Shown here one piece after another: positions 26,692-34,945 of a stretch of DNA of 64,000 nucleotides. The DNA comes from Cyanobium sp. N.Huapi 1H5 (lineage in GTDB: Bacteria; Cyanobacteriota; Cyanobacteriia; PCC-6307; Cyanobiaceae), in NCBI RefSeq assembly GCF_024345535.1, contig NZ_JAGQBH010000004.1:62001-126000 (forward strand). Direction: 5' to 3'. A program made the translations under genes and the position numbers. The stretch's first letter is position 1. Each line of letters opens with the position of its first letter. Below the pieces are notes generated by a model. That model was given only the letters and a program-made list of their open reading frames with translations, had not been told where the DNA came from and searched no databases.

Positions 26692-27197
26692 GCCGGGGGA
26701 TCTGCGGGCGGATCGGGGCTCTGCTGCTGGCCCCCCTGCTGGCCCTGATCCTGGCCGTCGCCCCGGCGCCGGCCCAGGCCCTGATCCACGCCCACCCGGA
26801 TGCCGAGGGAACGCCGGTGGTGCGCAGCCTGGAGAGCCTGCGCGACCTCGACGACCAGAGCTGGCAGGTGGTGGCCTACCGGGAGGGGCCGCCGGGGGGG
26901 CCGCTGCGGCTGCGGATCGTGGGCTACCCGGGCAAGGTGCGCCTCGACCATCCCACCGCCCTGGAGGTGCGCAGCGGCCGGCTGCGCTGGGACCTGGAGG
27001 ACGTCACCCTGGCCAGTGCCGCCCTGGCCAACGACAACCGCGCCGCCGCTGCCGAGTTTGATCTGGCGCCTCTGCTGGCCGATCTGGAGCGCAACCGTCC
27101 CCTGCGACTGCGGCTGCCGCGGGTGTTCAGTGAACTGGCCGTGCCCCCCTACGTGGTGGCCGAATGGCGCAGCCTCCCGGACGCCCCCGCCCCGTGA
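26688..27197 (+). CDS. DUF3122 family secreted protein
   Basis: The 169-residue product has a signal peptide (LLLAPLLALILAVAPAPAQA), then ESLRDLDDQSWQVVAYREG, RLRIVGYPGKVRLDHPTAL and LEVRSGRLRWDLEDVTL, which I recall as DUF3122, a cyanobacterial family of unknown function. It is coupled to both neighbours by four-base overlaps: ATGA with the GH116 gene and GTGA with ribD (27194-27197). Confidence 0.8.
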   Translation: MSRGICGRIGALLLAPLLALILAVAPAPAQALIHAHPDAEGTPVVRSLESLRDLDDQSWQVVAYREGPPGGPLRLRIVGYPGKVRLDHPTALEVRSGRLRWDLEDVTLASAALANDNRAAAAEFDLAPLLADLERNRPLRLRLPRVFSELAVPPYVVAEWRSLPDAPAP

Positions 27198-28327
27198 GCC
27201 CTGGCTCCCCCTGGCGCCGCTGGATGGCCCGGGCCCTGCAGCTGGCCGCCCTCGCCGAGGGCCGCACCAGCCCCAATCCCCTGGTGGGCGCCGTGGTGCT
27301 GGACGCCGAAGGGACACTGGTGGGGGAGGGATTCCATGCCCGCGCCGGGGAGGCCCACGCGGAGGTGGGCGCCCTGGCCCAGGCGGGGGAGCGGGCCCGG
27401 GGGGGCACCCTGATCGTGACCCTCGAACCCTGCTGCCACCACGGCCGCACCCCACCCTGCAGCGAGGCGGTGATCGCCGCCGGCATCGCCCGGGTGGTGC
27501 TGGCCATGGCCGACCCCAACCCCCGGGTGGCCGGCGGCGGCATCGCCCGCCTGCGGGACGCGGGCCTGGAGGTGATCGAGGGGGTGATGGAAGCCGAGGC
27601 GCGGCGGCTCAACCGGCCCTTTCTGCACCGGATCGCCACCGGCCGGCCCCTGGGGATCCTCAAGTGGGCCATGAGCCTGGATGGCCGCACGGCGCTGCCC
27701 AACGGCGTCAGCCAGTGGATCAGCGGTCCCGGGGCCCGGGACTGGGTGCACCGCCTGCGGGCCCGCTGCGATGCGGTGATCGTGGGAGGCGGCACGGTGC
27801 GGATCGACGACCCCCTGCTCACCAGCCGGGGGCGACGCAGCCCTGAACCGCTGCGGGTGGTGCTCAGCCGCGGCCTGGACCTGCCGGAGAAGGCCCGACT
27901 CTGGGATCCGGCCGCGGCAGCGACGCTGCTGGTCCATGGGCCGGAGGCGCCCGAGGATCGCCGCGACCGCTTCGATCGGCTGGGGGTTGAACGCCTGGCC
28001 CTGGAGGCCTGTGAGCCGGCGGCCCTGGGGATCGCCCTGGCCGAACGGGGCTGCAACCGGGTGCTCTGGGAGTGCGGGCCGGGGCTGGCGGCGGCGGCCA
28101 TGCGCCAGGGCTGTGTGCAGCAGCTGGCCGCGGTGATCGCCCCGAAGCTGCTCGGCGGCCATCCCGCCCGCACCGCCCTGGCGGATCTGGGCCTGGAGAG
28201 CCTGGAGGGCGGCTGGGCCCTGCAGGACGGGATGATCGGCTGGCTGGGTCCGGACCTCCTCTGGCAGGGCGCGGTGGAGGGAGGCCCCCCGCTCAGCGCA
28301 GCTCCGGATGCCGGGGATCCCCCTTGA
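27194..28327 (+). CDS. ribD: Riboflavin biosynthesis deaminase/reductase
   Basis: Bifunctional enzyme for the deamination and reduction steps of riboflavin synthesis. The 377-residue product has the zinc site H55-A-E57 and C80/C89 within PCCHHGRTPPC, plus NPLVGAVV and ADPNPRVAG. The reductase half has LKWAMSLDGRTALPNG, WISGPGARDWVHRLRA, AVIVGGGTVRIDDPLLT, VLWECGPGLAAAAM and APKLLGG. GTG 27194 overlaps the DUF3122 stop (GTGA), supporting this start over GTG 27164. The 3' end overlaps the convergent DUF427 gene by 35 bases. Confidence 0.95.
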   Translation: MSPGSPWRRWMARALQLAALAEGRTSPNPLVGAVVLDAEGTLVGEGFHARAGEAHAEVGALAQAGERARGGTLIVTLEPCCHHGRTPPCSEAVIAAGIARVVLAMADPNPRVAGGGIARLRDAGLEVIEGVMEAEARRLNRPFLHRIATGRPLGILKWAMSLDGRTALPNGVSQWISGPGARDWVHRLRARCDAVIVGGGTVRIDDPLLTSRGRRSPEPLRVVLSRGLDLPEKARLWDPAAAATLLVHGPEAPEDRRDRFDRLGVERLALEACEPAALGIALAERGCNRVLWECGPGLAAAAMRQGCVQQLAAVIAPKLLGGHPARTALADLGLESLEGGWALQDGMIGWLGPDLLWQGAVEGGPPLSAAPDAGDPP

Positions 28328-28775
28328 ACGGTCCCTCCACGGCGCTGGTGATCCAGCCGCCGTAGAAGCCGCCGGGCTGGGGGACCACCCGCTCCCCATC
28401 CACCCAGCAGCCGTCCATCAGCGCCGGGTAGCAGGCCAGCCAGCCGGCCAGGGCCTCGAAGGCCGGGGTGGGTGAGGGGTACGACCACAGGGCCCGCCGC
28501 AGGCGGCGCTCTCCGCCTGCGCCATCCGGGGCCACCAGATCGAAGTAGCGGGCCACGCCTTTCCACTCGCAGAAGCTGGAGCCGGTCGCGGGCTCCAGCA
28601 GGGTCAGGTCCACATCCTCCGGAGAGAGGTAGAAGACGGGGGGATGGAAGGTTTCGAGCACCCGCAGGCTGCGCTGGGTGTCACACAGCACCCGCCCCAG
28701 GGCCTCCACCCGCACGTGCTGGCTGCAGGGCAGCAGCGCCGGGGGCCGGGGATAGCTGGCGACGGGCTCGGCCAT
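28293..28775 (-). CDS. DUF427 family protein
   Basis: The 160-residue product has RVEALGRVLCDTQRSLRVLE, FHPPVFYLSPEDVDLTLLEP, SSFCEWKGVARYFDL and the C-terminal FYGGWITSAVEGPFKG. This is the DUF427 pattern with its conserved Pro-x-x-Tyr-x-x-x-x-Asp and C-x-W-K-G segments. No function is known to me. It is the last gene of a minus-strand group (SRAP, Nif11-like, DUF427) and its 3' end overlaps ribD by 35 bases. The Nif11-like gene stops six bases upstream of its start. Confidence 0.9.
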   Translation of the reverse strand: MAEPVASYPRPPALLPCSQHVRVEALGRVLCDTQRSLRVLETFHPPVFYLSPEDVDLTLLEPATGSSFCEWKGVARYFDLVAPDGAGGERRLRRALWSYPSPTPAFEALAGWLACYPALMDGCWVDGERVVPQPGGFYGGWITSAVEGPFKGDPRHPELR

Positions 28776-28780
28776 GGGGA

Positions 28781-29035
28781 TCAGCCGGGGATGAAATGGC
28801 GCAGGCGCCGCGCCTCGGCCCCGGCCCGGGCCTGCAGCTCCTCGTCGCTGAGGCCGGCCTCGGCCCGCTGCTGGGCGGCGATCACATCCGCCTCGTCGAC
28901 GGCGAAACCGGCGCCGCGGGCCAGGGCCAGAAAGGCCGCCAGGTCCGGGGGATCGGCCGGGTCGTGGAGGCGGCGATCGAGGGCCGCATCGGTCCTGGCA
29001 TGGGCCAGAAAGGCATCCAGCTGGTCGAGGCTCAT
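28781..29035 (-). CDS. Nif11-like leader-type small protein without a core peptide
   Basis: The 84-residue protein MSLDQLDAFLAHARTDAALD continues with DLAAFLALARGAGFAVDEAD, the Nif11 domain. LSDEELQARAGAEARRLRH follows, where natural-product precursors of this class carry LSDEEL-x-x-V-A-G-G before the cleavage site. Here the GG is replaced by A-G-A (71-73), and only about 12 residues follow. The whole protein has no Cys and no Ser/Thr after the motif, so it cannot be a lanthipeptide precursor. It is probably a stand-alone Nif11 protein of unknown role. No modification enzyme or transporter is adjacent. Confidence 0.85.
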   Translation of the reverse strand: MSLDQLDAFLAHARTDAALDRRLHDPADPPDLAAFLALARGAGFAVDEADVIAAQQRAEAGLSDEELQARAGAEARRLRHFIPG

Positions 29036-29061
29036 GGGACCGGCGTCAGGGCCATCCCTCT

Positions 29062-29778
29062 CTAGCGGTCCGTCGGGTCGTCCGCCGGGTCGTCCGTCCT
29101 GGCGGCCAGCAGATCGAGCTGGACGGTGGCCGGCGGCCTCGCCATCAGCTTCACCGCCTCCCACGGCGCCGGGTCCCAGGGGGCCATCAGGGGTTCCAGG
29201 GCCCGCAGGGCCGGGCCATCGACAGGCTCCAGCCAGGCCTGCTCGAGCCCGTCGGGGATCACCACCGGCATGCGGTCGTGCACCCGGGCCAGCAGATCGT
29301 TGGGGGCGGTGGTGAGCACGACGCAGGTCTCAAGCTCCCCCCCGTCCGCCCCCAGCCAGCGGTCCCAGAGCCCGCCCAGCCAGAAGGGGCGCCGATCCCG
29401 CCGTCGGAACAGCCAGGGCTGCTTGACCATACGGCCCTCCACCGTCTTCGCCTGCCATTCGTAGAAGCCATCGGCGGGGATCAGGGCGCGGCGGTGGCGC
29501 CAGGCCCCCCGGAAGAAGGGTTTCTCCCCCACCGTCTCGCTGCGGGCGTTGATGGGGCGGCGGCGGGCGCCGGGGTCGGGGCACCAGTCCGGGACCAGCC
29601 CCCACAGGGCCAGGGCCACCTCCAGGCGGCCGTGCTCCTGGCGCTGCAGCAGCACCGGCTCCCCCGGCCGCACCTGGGACCGGGGGGCGTAATGGTCCTC
29701 CAGCCCCGGCGGCAGCGGGCCCTTCAGCCGGGGCAGCAGCCGGTCGAGGCTGGTGGCCAGGGAGTAGCGGCCGCACAT
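29062..29778 (-). CDS. SRAP-domain protein (YedK/HMCES family)
   Basis: Forms a covalent crosslink with abasic sites in single-stranded DNA to shield them at replication forks. The 238-residue product starts MCGRYSLATSLDRLL; Cys2, exposed by Met removal, is the crosslinking residue. Other conserved sites are NARSETVGEKPFFRGAWRHR, the Glu in ADGFYEW and the His in RVHDRMPVVI. ATG 29778 is certain from the Cys2 requirement. It is divergent from ftsH across 106 bases, upstream of the Nif11-like and DUF427 genes. Confidence 0.93.
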   Translation of the reverse strand: MCGRYSLATSLDRLLPRLKGPLPPGLEDHYAPRSQVRPGEPVLLQRQEHGRLEVALALWGLVPDWCPDPGARRRPINARSETVGEKPFFRGAWRHRRALIPADGFYEWQAKTVEGRMVKQPWLFRRRDRRPFWLGGLWDRWLGADGGELETCVVLTTAPNDLLARVHDRMPVVIPDGLEQAWLEPVDGPALRALEPLMAPWDPAPWEAVKLMARPPATVQLDLLAARTDDPADDPTDR

Positions 29779-29884
29779 GGGGGGTGGGAAGCCGAGGGGC
29801 GGGGCGTTCGGTTCTCCCGACCGGGGGTGGGAACGGCGGGTGACGACCAGACCTAGCTTGGGCCCATTCGACGTCGCGCGCAGC

Positions 29885-31777
29885 ATGGCCATCCGTCAGG
29901 ACGACAACCGACCCACCCGGCGTTTCGGAATCGTCAACCTGCTGCTGATCGGCTTCGGTGTGCTGCTGCTGTTCAGCAACTTCCTGCCCAACCCCGCCAC
30001 CCAGGTGCCCCGGGTGCCCTACTCCCTGTTCATCGACCAGGTGAACGACGACAACGTCAAACGGGCCTACATCACCCAGGACCAGATCCGCTACGAGCTC
30101 ACCAAGCCCCCCGAGGAGGGCGCCCCCACGGTGCTGTCCACCACCCCGATCTTCGACATGGACCTGCCCCAGCGGCTGGAGCAGCACGGGGTCGAGTTCG
30201 CCGCGGCGCCGCCGAAGCGGCCCAGCTTCATCACCACCGCCCTGAGCTGGGTGGTGCCGCCGCTGATCTTCATCCTGGTGCTGCAGTTCTTCGCCCGCCG
30301 CAGCGGCATGGGCGGTGGCGCCCAGGGGGCCCTGAGCTTCACCAAGTCGAAGGCCAAGGTCTACGTGCCCGATGAGGAGTCGCGCGTCACCTTCGCCGAT
30401 GTGGCCGGCGTCGACGAGGCCAAGACCGAGCTCACCGAGATCGTCGACTTCCTCAAGACGCCCCAGCGCTACATGGACATCGGCGCCCGCATCCCCAAGG
30501 GGGTGCTGCTGGTGGGCCCCCCCGGCACCGGCAAGACCCTGCTCTCCAAGGCCGTGGCCGGGGAAGCCAGCGTTCCCTTCTTCATCATCTCGGGCTCCGA
30601 ATTCGTGGAGCTGTTCGTGGGGGCCGGCGCGGCCCGGGTTCGCGACCTGTTCGAGGAGGCCAAGAAGAAGGCGCCCTGCATCATCTTCATCGACGAACTC
30701 GATGCCATCGGCAAGAGCCGCTCGGGCTCCATGGGCGTCGTGGGCGGCAACGATGAGCGGGAGCAGACCCTCAACCAGCTGCTCACCGAGATGGACGGCT
30801 TCACCGCCCAGGACAAGCCAGTGATCGTGCTGGCGGCCACCAACCAGCCCGAAACCCTCGATGCCGCCCTGCTACGTCCGGGCCGCTTCGACCGCCAGGT
30901 GCTGGTCGACCGTCCGGACCTCTCGGGCCGCAAGATGATCCTCGACATCTACGGCAAGAAGGTGAAGCTGGCCGAAGGCGTCGATCTCGACAAGATCGCC
31001 CAGGCCACCAGCGGCTTCGCCGGCGCCGACCTGGCCAACCTGGTGAATGAGGCGGCCCTGCTGGCGGCCCGGGCCTACCGCACCACTGTCGAGCAGGCCG
31101 ACCTCAACGAAGCCATCGAACGGGTGGTGGCGGGCCTCGAGAAGAAGAGCCGGGTGCTCCAGCCCGACGAGAAGAAGGTGGTGGCGTACCACGAGGTGGG
31201 CCACGCGATCGTGGGCCACCTGATGCCCGGCGGCAGCAAGGTGGCGAAGATCTCGATCGTGCCCCGCGGCATGGCGGCCCTCGGCTACACCCTGCAGCTG
31301 CCCACCGAGGAGCGCTTCCTCAATTCCAAGGAGGATCTCGAAGGCCAGATCGCCACCCTGCTGGGTGGGCGGTCCGCCGAGGAGGTGGTCTTCGGTGAGG
31401 TCACCACCGGAGCCGCCAACGACCTGCAGCGGGCCACCGACATCGCCGAGCAGATGATCGGCACCTACGGCATGAGCGAAACCCTCGGCCCCCTCGCCTA
31501 CGACAAGCAGGGCGGCAGCCGCTTCCTGGGCGGGAATTCCAACCCCCGCCGGGCCGTGAGCGACGCCACCGCCCTGGAGATCGACAAGGAGGTGCGTGGG
31601 CTGGTGGACCGGGCCCACGATCGGGCCCTGGCGATCCTGCACCACAACCGCGAGCTGCTGGAGACCATCTCCCACAAGATCCTCGAGAAGGAGGTGATCG
31701 AAGGCGACGAGCTCAAGCAGCTGCTCGCCTCCAGCCAGCTGCCCGATGCGGCGGTGCTGGAGGGAGCCGCCGCCTGA
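29885..31777 (+). CDS. ftsH: ATP-dependent zinc metalloprotease FtsH
   Basis: Membrane-anchored AAA+ protease; cyanobacterial FtsH complexes degrade damaged photosystem II D1 and regulatory proteins. The 630-residue product has membrane segments at about 15-33 and 117-138. Walker A GPPGTGKT is at 211-218, Walker [10 protein letters not shown] near 267-274, the SRH region follows ([10 protein letters not shown]), and the zinc motif HEVGH is at 436-440. ATG 29885 ([15 protein letters not shown]) is the natural start; longer readings cross the SRAP gene's upstream region. Cyanobacteria carry several FtsH paralogues; which one this is cannot be said. Confidence 0.97.
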   Translation: MAIRQDDNRPTRRFGIVNLLLIGFGVLLLFSNFLPNPATQVPRVPYSLFIDQVNDDNVKRAYITQDQIRYELTKPPEEGAPTVLSTTPIFDMDLPQRLEQHGVEFAAAPPKRPSFITTALSWVVPPLIFILVLQFFARRSGMGGGAQGALSFTKSKAKVYVPDEESRVTFADVAGVDEAKTELTEIVDFLKTPQRYMDIGARIPKGVLLVGPPGTGKTLLSKAVAGEASVPFFIISGSEFVELFVGAGAARVRDLFEEAKKKAPCIIFIDELDAIGKSRSGSMGVVGGNDEREQTLNQLLTEMDGFTAQDKPVIVLAATNQPETLDAALLRPGRFDRQVLVDRPDLSGRKMILDIYGKKVKLAEGVDLDKIAQATSGFAGADLANLVNEAALLAARAYRTTVEQADLNEAIERVVAGLEKKSRVLQPDEKKVVAYHEVGHAIVGHLMPGGSKVAKISIVPRGMAALGYTLQLPTEERFLNSKEDLEGQIATLLGGRSAEEVVFGEVTTGAANDLQRATDIAEQMIGTYGMSETLGPLAYDKQGGSRFLGGNSNPRRAVSDATALEIDKEVRGLVDRAHDRALAILHHNRELLETISHKILEKEVIEGDELKQLLASSQLPDAAVLEGAAA

Positions 31778-31792
31778 GGGGCTGCCCAGGTG

Positions 31793-33310
31793 ATGGACGA
31801 CGCTGATCCATTGCCCCCAGGCCACTCCCACCGGGCCCGTCACCTGGTTCCGGTGGCCCTGACGGGGCTGCTGATCCTGTTCTGCCTGACGATGGCGGGC
31901 CAGGGTCTGACAACCGCCTACTCCTACTGGTCGGATGAGCTCTGGTCCGTGGCCGCCAGCAGCGCCGACTGGGGGGTTCTGCTCCATGACTGGCTGATCC
32001 CCGACGTCCATCCCCCCCTGTATCAGCTCCTGCTGAAGCTCTGGATCGGGGTCTTCGGCACCGGGGAGCCCGCCACCCGCAGCCTCAGCTTTCTGATCGC
32101 CGCCCTGGGCCTGGTGGCGGCGGCCCTTTGCAGTTCAGGGCGAGGGGCAGGCCGGCGCCTGTTCACGGTGGCCTTCCTGGGCACCAGCCCCTCCTTTCTC
32201 TTCTATGCCCAGGAGACCCGCAGCTATGCCCTCTCGCTGACCCTCTCGACGCTGATGCTGGGCACGGCCCTGCTGCTGCGCCAGCGAACAGGACGCCACG
32301 AGACCGCCCTGCGCTGGGGGTTCGCCATCTCCTGTCTGCTGCTGTCCCTCACCCACTACTTCTCCCTGATCTTCGTGGTGGTGGTGCTGGCGGTGGTCAC
32401 CGCCGAGGGAACGGTCTTCCGATCGCGGACCGCTGCGATCCCCCTGCTGCTGCTCCTGCTGCTGTGGCCGCTCCTCCACGGCCTGCTGAGCCCCCCCGTC
32501 GAGAATCTCACCCGCATCGACTGGATCGAGGTCACGCCCATCAGCGGCACGATCACCCAGTTCCTTGCGGGAACGCTGCCGCTGCTTGATCCGCGACAGG
32601 GTCCGCGCGGCCTGCTGATCCTGCTCGCCCTCGTCGGCGGCATCGGAGCCGCCACCTTCCCCCTGTTCAGCCGCGAAGCCTCCAGCCGCAGGCCACCCGC
32701 CATGGGGGAGGCCCGCTTCCTGCTGACGGTGATCATCACCTTCGTGGCCCTGATCCTGGCGATCGATCCGTTCCGGCCGCTGTCGCAGGGCCGCTACTAC
32801 ATCGTGGTGCTGCCAGCCCTGGCCTATCTGGTGGGAATCGGCTGGGAACTCAGCGTCGGCCTCGGCCGCGTGCGTCGCGTCGCCCTGGCCAGCCTGCTCT
32901 GCGCCGTGATGCTGCTGCAGCTGCGCATCGGCACCCAGCACCTGGCCGTCAAGCAAGGGCCCCTGGAAAACCACAAGCTTCTGGCCAGCTTCGTGGTCGA
33001 CAGCGATCTCTGCCGGAAGGGCGAGGGATGCTGGTCCAGCGGATGGTTCCCGGAGGCGCTCAGGGGCACCTACTTCAGCTCCCGCGAGCTGATGGCGTTC
33101 AATCCCGGCACGCCGCTGGCCCAGACGCGGCTGGATCGTCCGCTGCTCGGCTTCCGCAGGGCCTATCCGAAGCTGAAGGGCCTGATCGCCAACAACCCCG
33201 CCCTGGCCTGCTGGGAGGCACCTGGGTCCTGGAAGACCACATCCTTCATCCTGCTGCCCCGCACCAGCCCGGCGCAGCCGGCGCGCCACGGCCTGCGCCC
33301 CTGCCCTTGA
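31793..33310 (+). CDS. GT-C (GT39/PMT-like) membrane glycosyltransferase, tandem copy 1
   Basis: The 505-residue polytopic protein has a first membrane helix near 20-42, then a periplasmic loop with SDELWSVAASS (acidic catalytic-type site D-E) and HPPLYQLLLKLWIGVFGTG, followed by about nine further helices. This is the layout of dolichyl/undecaprenyl-phosphate-sugar-dependent transferases. GTG 31790 directly precedes ATG 31793; either could initiate. It starts 15 bases after ftsH. A second copy follows 56 bases downstream. The shared C-terminal signature is LLPR-x-SP-x-QPARHGLRPCP. Probably transfers a lipid-linked sugar to a surface acceptor; substrate unknown. Confidence 0.85.
   Translation: MDDADPLPPGHSHRARHLVPVALTGLLILFCLTMAGQGLTTAYSYWSDELWSVAASSADWGVLLHDWLIPDVHPPLYQLLLKLWIGVFGTGEPATRSLSFLIAALGLVAAALCSSGRGAGRRLFTVAFLGTSPSFLFYAQETRSYALSLTLSTLMLGTALLLRQRTGRHETALRWGFAISCLLLSLTHYFSLIFVVVVLAVVTAEGTVFRSRTAAIPLLLLLLLWPLLHGLLSPPVENLTRIDWIEVTPISGTITQFLAGTLPLLDPRQGPRGLLILLALVGGIGAATFPLFSREASSRRPPAMGEARFLLTVIITFVALILAIDPFRPLSQGRYYIVVLPALAYLVGIGWELSVGLGRVRRVALASLLCAVMLLQLRIGTQHLAVKQGPLENHKLLASFVVDSDLCRKGEGCWSSGWFPEALRGTYFSSRELMAFNPGTPLAQTRLDRPLLGFRRAYPKLKGLIANNPALACWEAPGSWKTTSFILLPRTSPAQPARHGLRPCP
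32008..32114 (+). repeat. 107-bp tract identical to 33588-33694 (copy 1)
   Basis: By eye, bases 32008-32114 match 33588-33694 without a mismatch (offset 1580), inside the two tandem glycosyltransferase genes. Flanking sequence diverges at many third codon positions, so the tract is more conserved than its surroundings. Confidence 0.8.
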
Positions 33311-33317
33311 TGTGGAG

Positions 33318-33332
33318 GGCCTGAATCAGGCC
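33318..33332 (+). repeat. Short hairpin between the tandem glycosyltransferase genes
   Basis: GGCCTG, loop AAT, CAGGCC, eight bases after the copy 1 stop. No T-run follows, so it is at most a weak attenuator or mRNA 3'-end stabiliser. Confidence 0.35.
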
Positions 33333-33366
33333 TAATGTCCCGGCACTGGTCTCCTGCAGCGGTGTG

Positions 33367-34899
33367 ATGGTGGTCGGGACAGAGCCTTCGGGGCCCCCAG
33401 CCGCCACCCGACCGCTCCAGCGCCCTCCCCGGTGGCTTCTGACCGCCGTCCTGATCCTCTGCTGTCTCGGGTTCGCCGGGCAAGGGCTGACAACGGCCTA
33501 TTCCTACTGGTCCGATGAGATCTGGTCGGTGGCCGCCAGCAGCGCCGACTGGGGCGTGCTGTTCCGGGACTGGCTGCTCCCCGACACCCATCCCCCCCTG
33601 TATCAGCTCCTGCTGAAGCTCTGGATCGGGGTCTTCGGCACCGGGGAGCCCGCCACCCGCAGCCTCAGCTTTCTGATCGCCGCCCTGGGCCTGGGGGCCG
33701 CGGCCCTGGGCAGTTCCGGGCGCGGTGCAGGCAGGCGCCTGTTCACGGTGGCCTTCCTGGGCACCAGCCCCTCCTTCCTCTTCTATGCCCAGGAGGCGCG
33801 CAGTTACGCCCTCTCGCTGACCCTCTCGACGCTGATGCTGGGCACGGCCCTGCTGCTGCGACAGGGCACGGAACGCCACGGGGCCGCCCTGCGCTGGGGA
33901 TTCCGGCTCACCTGCGTGCTGCTGTCCCTGACGCACTACTTCTCGCTGCTGTTCGTGCTGGTGGTGCTGGCGGTGAGCGCCGCCGAAGGGCGGGTGCTGC
34001 GACGACGGCGGGAAGCGGCCGTCCTGGGGCTGCTGCTGCTGCTGCCGCCCCTCGCCCATGGCCTAGCCAGCTCGGTGGGCGCCAAGTTCGAACGGATCGA
34101 CTGGATCGAGGTGGAGCCCGTCATCGGCACCCTGATGCAGTTCAGCCGCGGCCTGCTTCCCCTGCTGGACCTCCACCAGGGAGCGCTGGCCCAACTGGGC
34201 CTGATCGGACTGGCGGTGGGGATCGGCTGTGCCTTCGGCTCCTGGCGGAACCTTCGCCGCTTCCTGGTGGAGCCAACCCACCAGCTGTCCCAGGCCCTGG
34301 GGGAGGCCCGCTACCTGCTGCTGGTGATCGGCCTGTTCATGGCGCTGCTGCTGGTGATCGATCCGATCAAGCCCATGACCCAGGCCCGCTACACCATCGT
34401 GGTGCTGCCGGCCGTGGCCTACCTGGTGGGCACGGGCTGGGAGCTGACGGCCGGCCTGGGCCGCTTCCGCCGCACCGCCCTGGCCGTCCTGCTGGTCACC
34501 GTGCTGCTGCTGCAGCTGCAGATCGGCCAGAGGATGCTGGCGGACAAACGGGCACCGCTGCAGGACTATCGGGCCATGGCGACCTTCGTGAACAGCACCG
34601 GCGTCTGCACCGGCGGCTGCTGGAGCGCGGGCTGGCCCCCTGGAGCCCTGATGGGCACCTACTTCCGTCCCGGCCAGCTGCGGGATCTCGAGGAACGCGA
34701 CCCACCGGCCCTCCAGTCCCTGGACCAACCCTTTCTGGGGTTCCAGGGTCAACGGGAACGGATCCGGGAACTGAGCGCCGCCAACCCCGCCATGGCCTGC
34801 TGGGAAGCGCCGGGAGCCTGGCGATCGGCACCCTTCATCCTGCTGCCCCGCAACAGCCCGGTGCAGCCCGCACGCCATGGCCTGCGCCCCTGCCCTTGA
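33367..34899 (+). CDS. GT-C (GT39/PMT-like) membrane glycosyltransferase, tandem copy 2
   Basis: The 510-residue paralogue of the upstream gene has the same architecture, including SDEIWSVAASSADWGVL, the HPPLYQLLLKLWIGVFGTG segment and a terminal NSPVQPARHGLRPCP. The N-terminal half is nearly identical to copy 1; the middle loop and C-terminal part differ more (for example VGAKFERIDWIEVEPVIG against PVENLTRIDWIEVTPISG). GTG 33364 precedes ATG 33367 just as in copy 1, so the start region was duplicated too. The two may use different sugars or acceptors. A third, more distant GT-C gene is at 60482-62422. Confidence 0.85.
   Translation: MVVGTEPSGPPAATRPLQRPPRWLLTAVLILCCLGFAGQGLTTAYSYWSDEIWSVAASSADWGVLFRDWLLPDTHPPLYQLLLKLWIGVFGTGEPATRSLSFLIAALGLGAAALGSSGRGAGRRLFTVAFLGTSPSFLFYAQEARSYALSLTLSTLMLGTALLLRQGTERHGAALRWGFRLTCVLLSLTHYFSLLFVLVVLAVSAAEGRVLRRRREAAVLGLLLLLPPLAHGLASSVGAKFERIDWIEVEPVIGTLMQFSRGLLPLLDLHQGALAQLGLIGLAVGIGCAFGSWRNLRRFLVEPTHQLSQALGEARYLLLVIGLFMALLLVIDPIKPMTQARYTIVVLPAVAYLVGTGWELTAGLGRFRRTALAVLLVTVLLLQLQIGQRMLADKRAPLQDYRAMATFVNSTGVCTGGCWSAGWPPGALMGTYFRPGQLRDLEERDPPALQSLDQPFLGFQGQRERIRELSAANPAMACWEAPGAWRSAPFILLPRNSPVQPARHGLRPCP
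33588..33694 (+). repeat. 107-bp tract identical to 32008-32114 (copy 2)
   Basis: Second member of the perfectly matching pair. It encodes the HPPLYQLLLKLWIGVFG helix and the following segment RSLSFLIAALGL. Confidence 0.8.
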
Positions 34900-34925
34900 C
34901 GTGGGGGGGGTCGATCTCGCATAAG
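34896..34925 (+). promoter_or_regulatory. Candidate promoter for argF
   Basis: TTGACG at 34896-34901, which includes the stop of the preceding gene, an 18-base spacer with a run of G, and CATAAG at 34920-34925. It lies 21 bases before the argF ATG. Pattern match only. Confidence 0.3.
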
Positions 34926-34945
34926 GGTTCTTTGGGACGTGGGCC

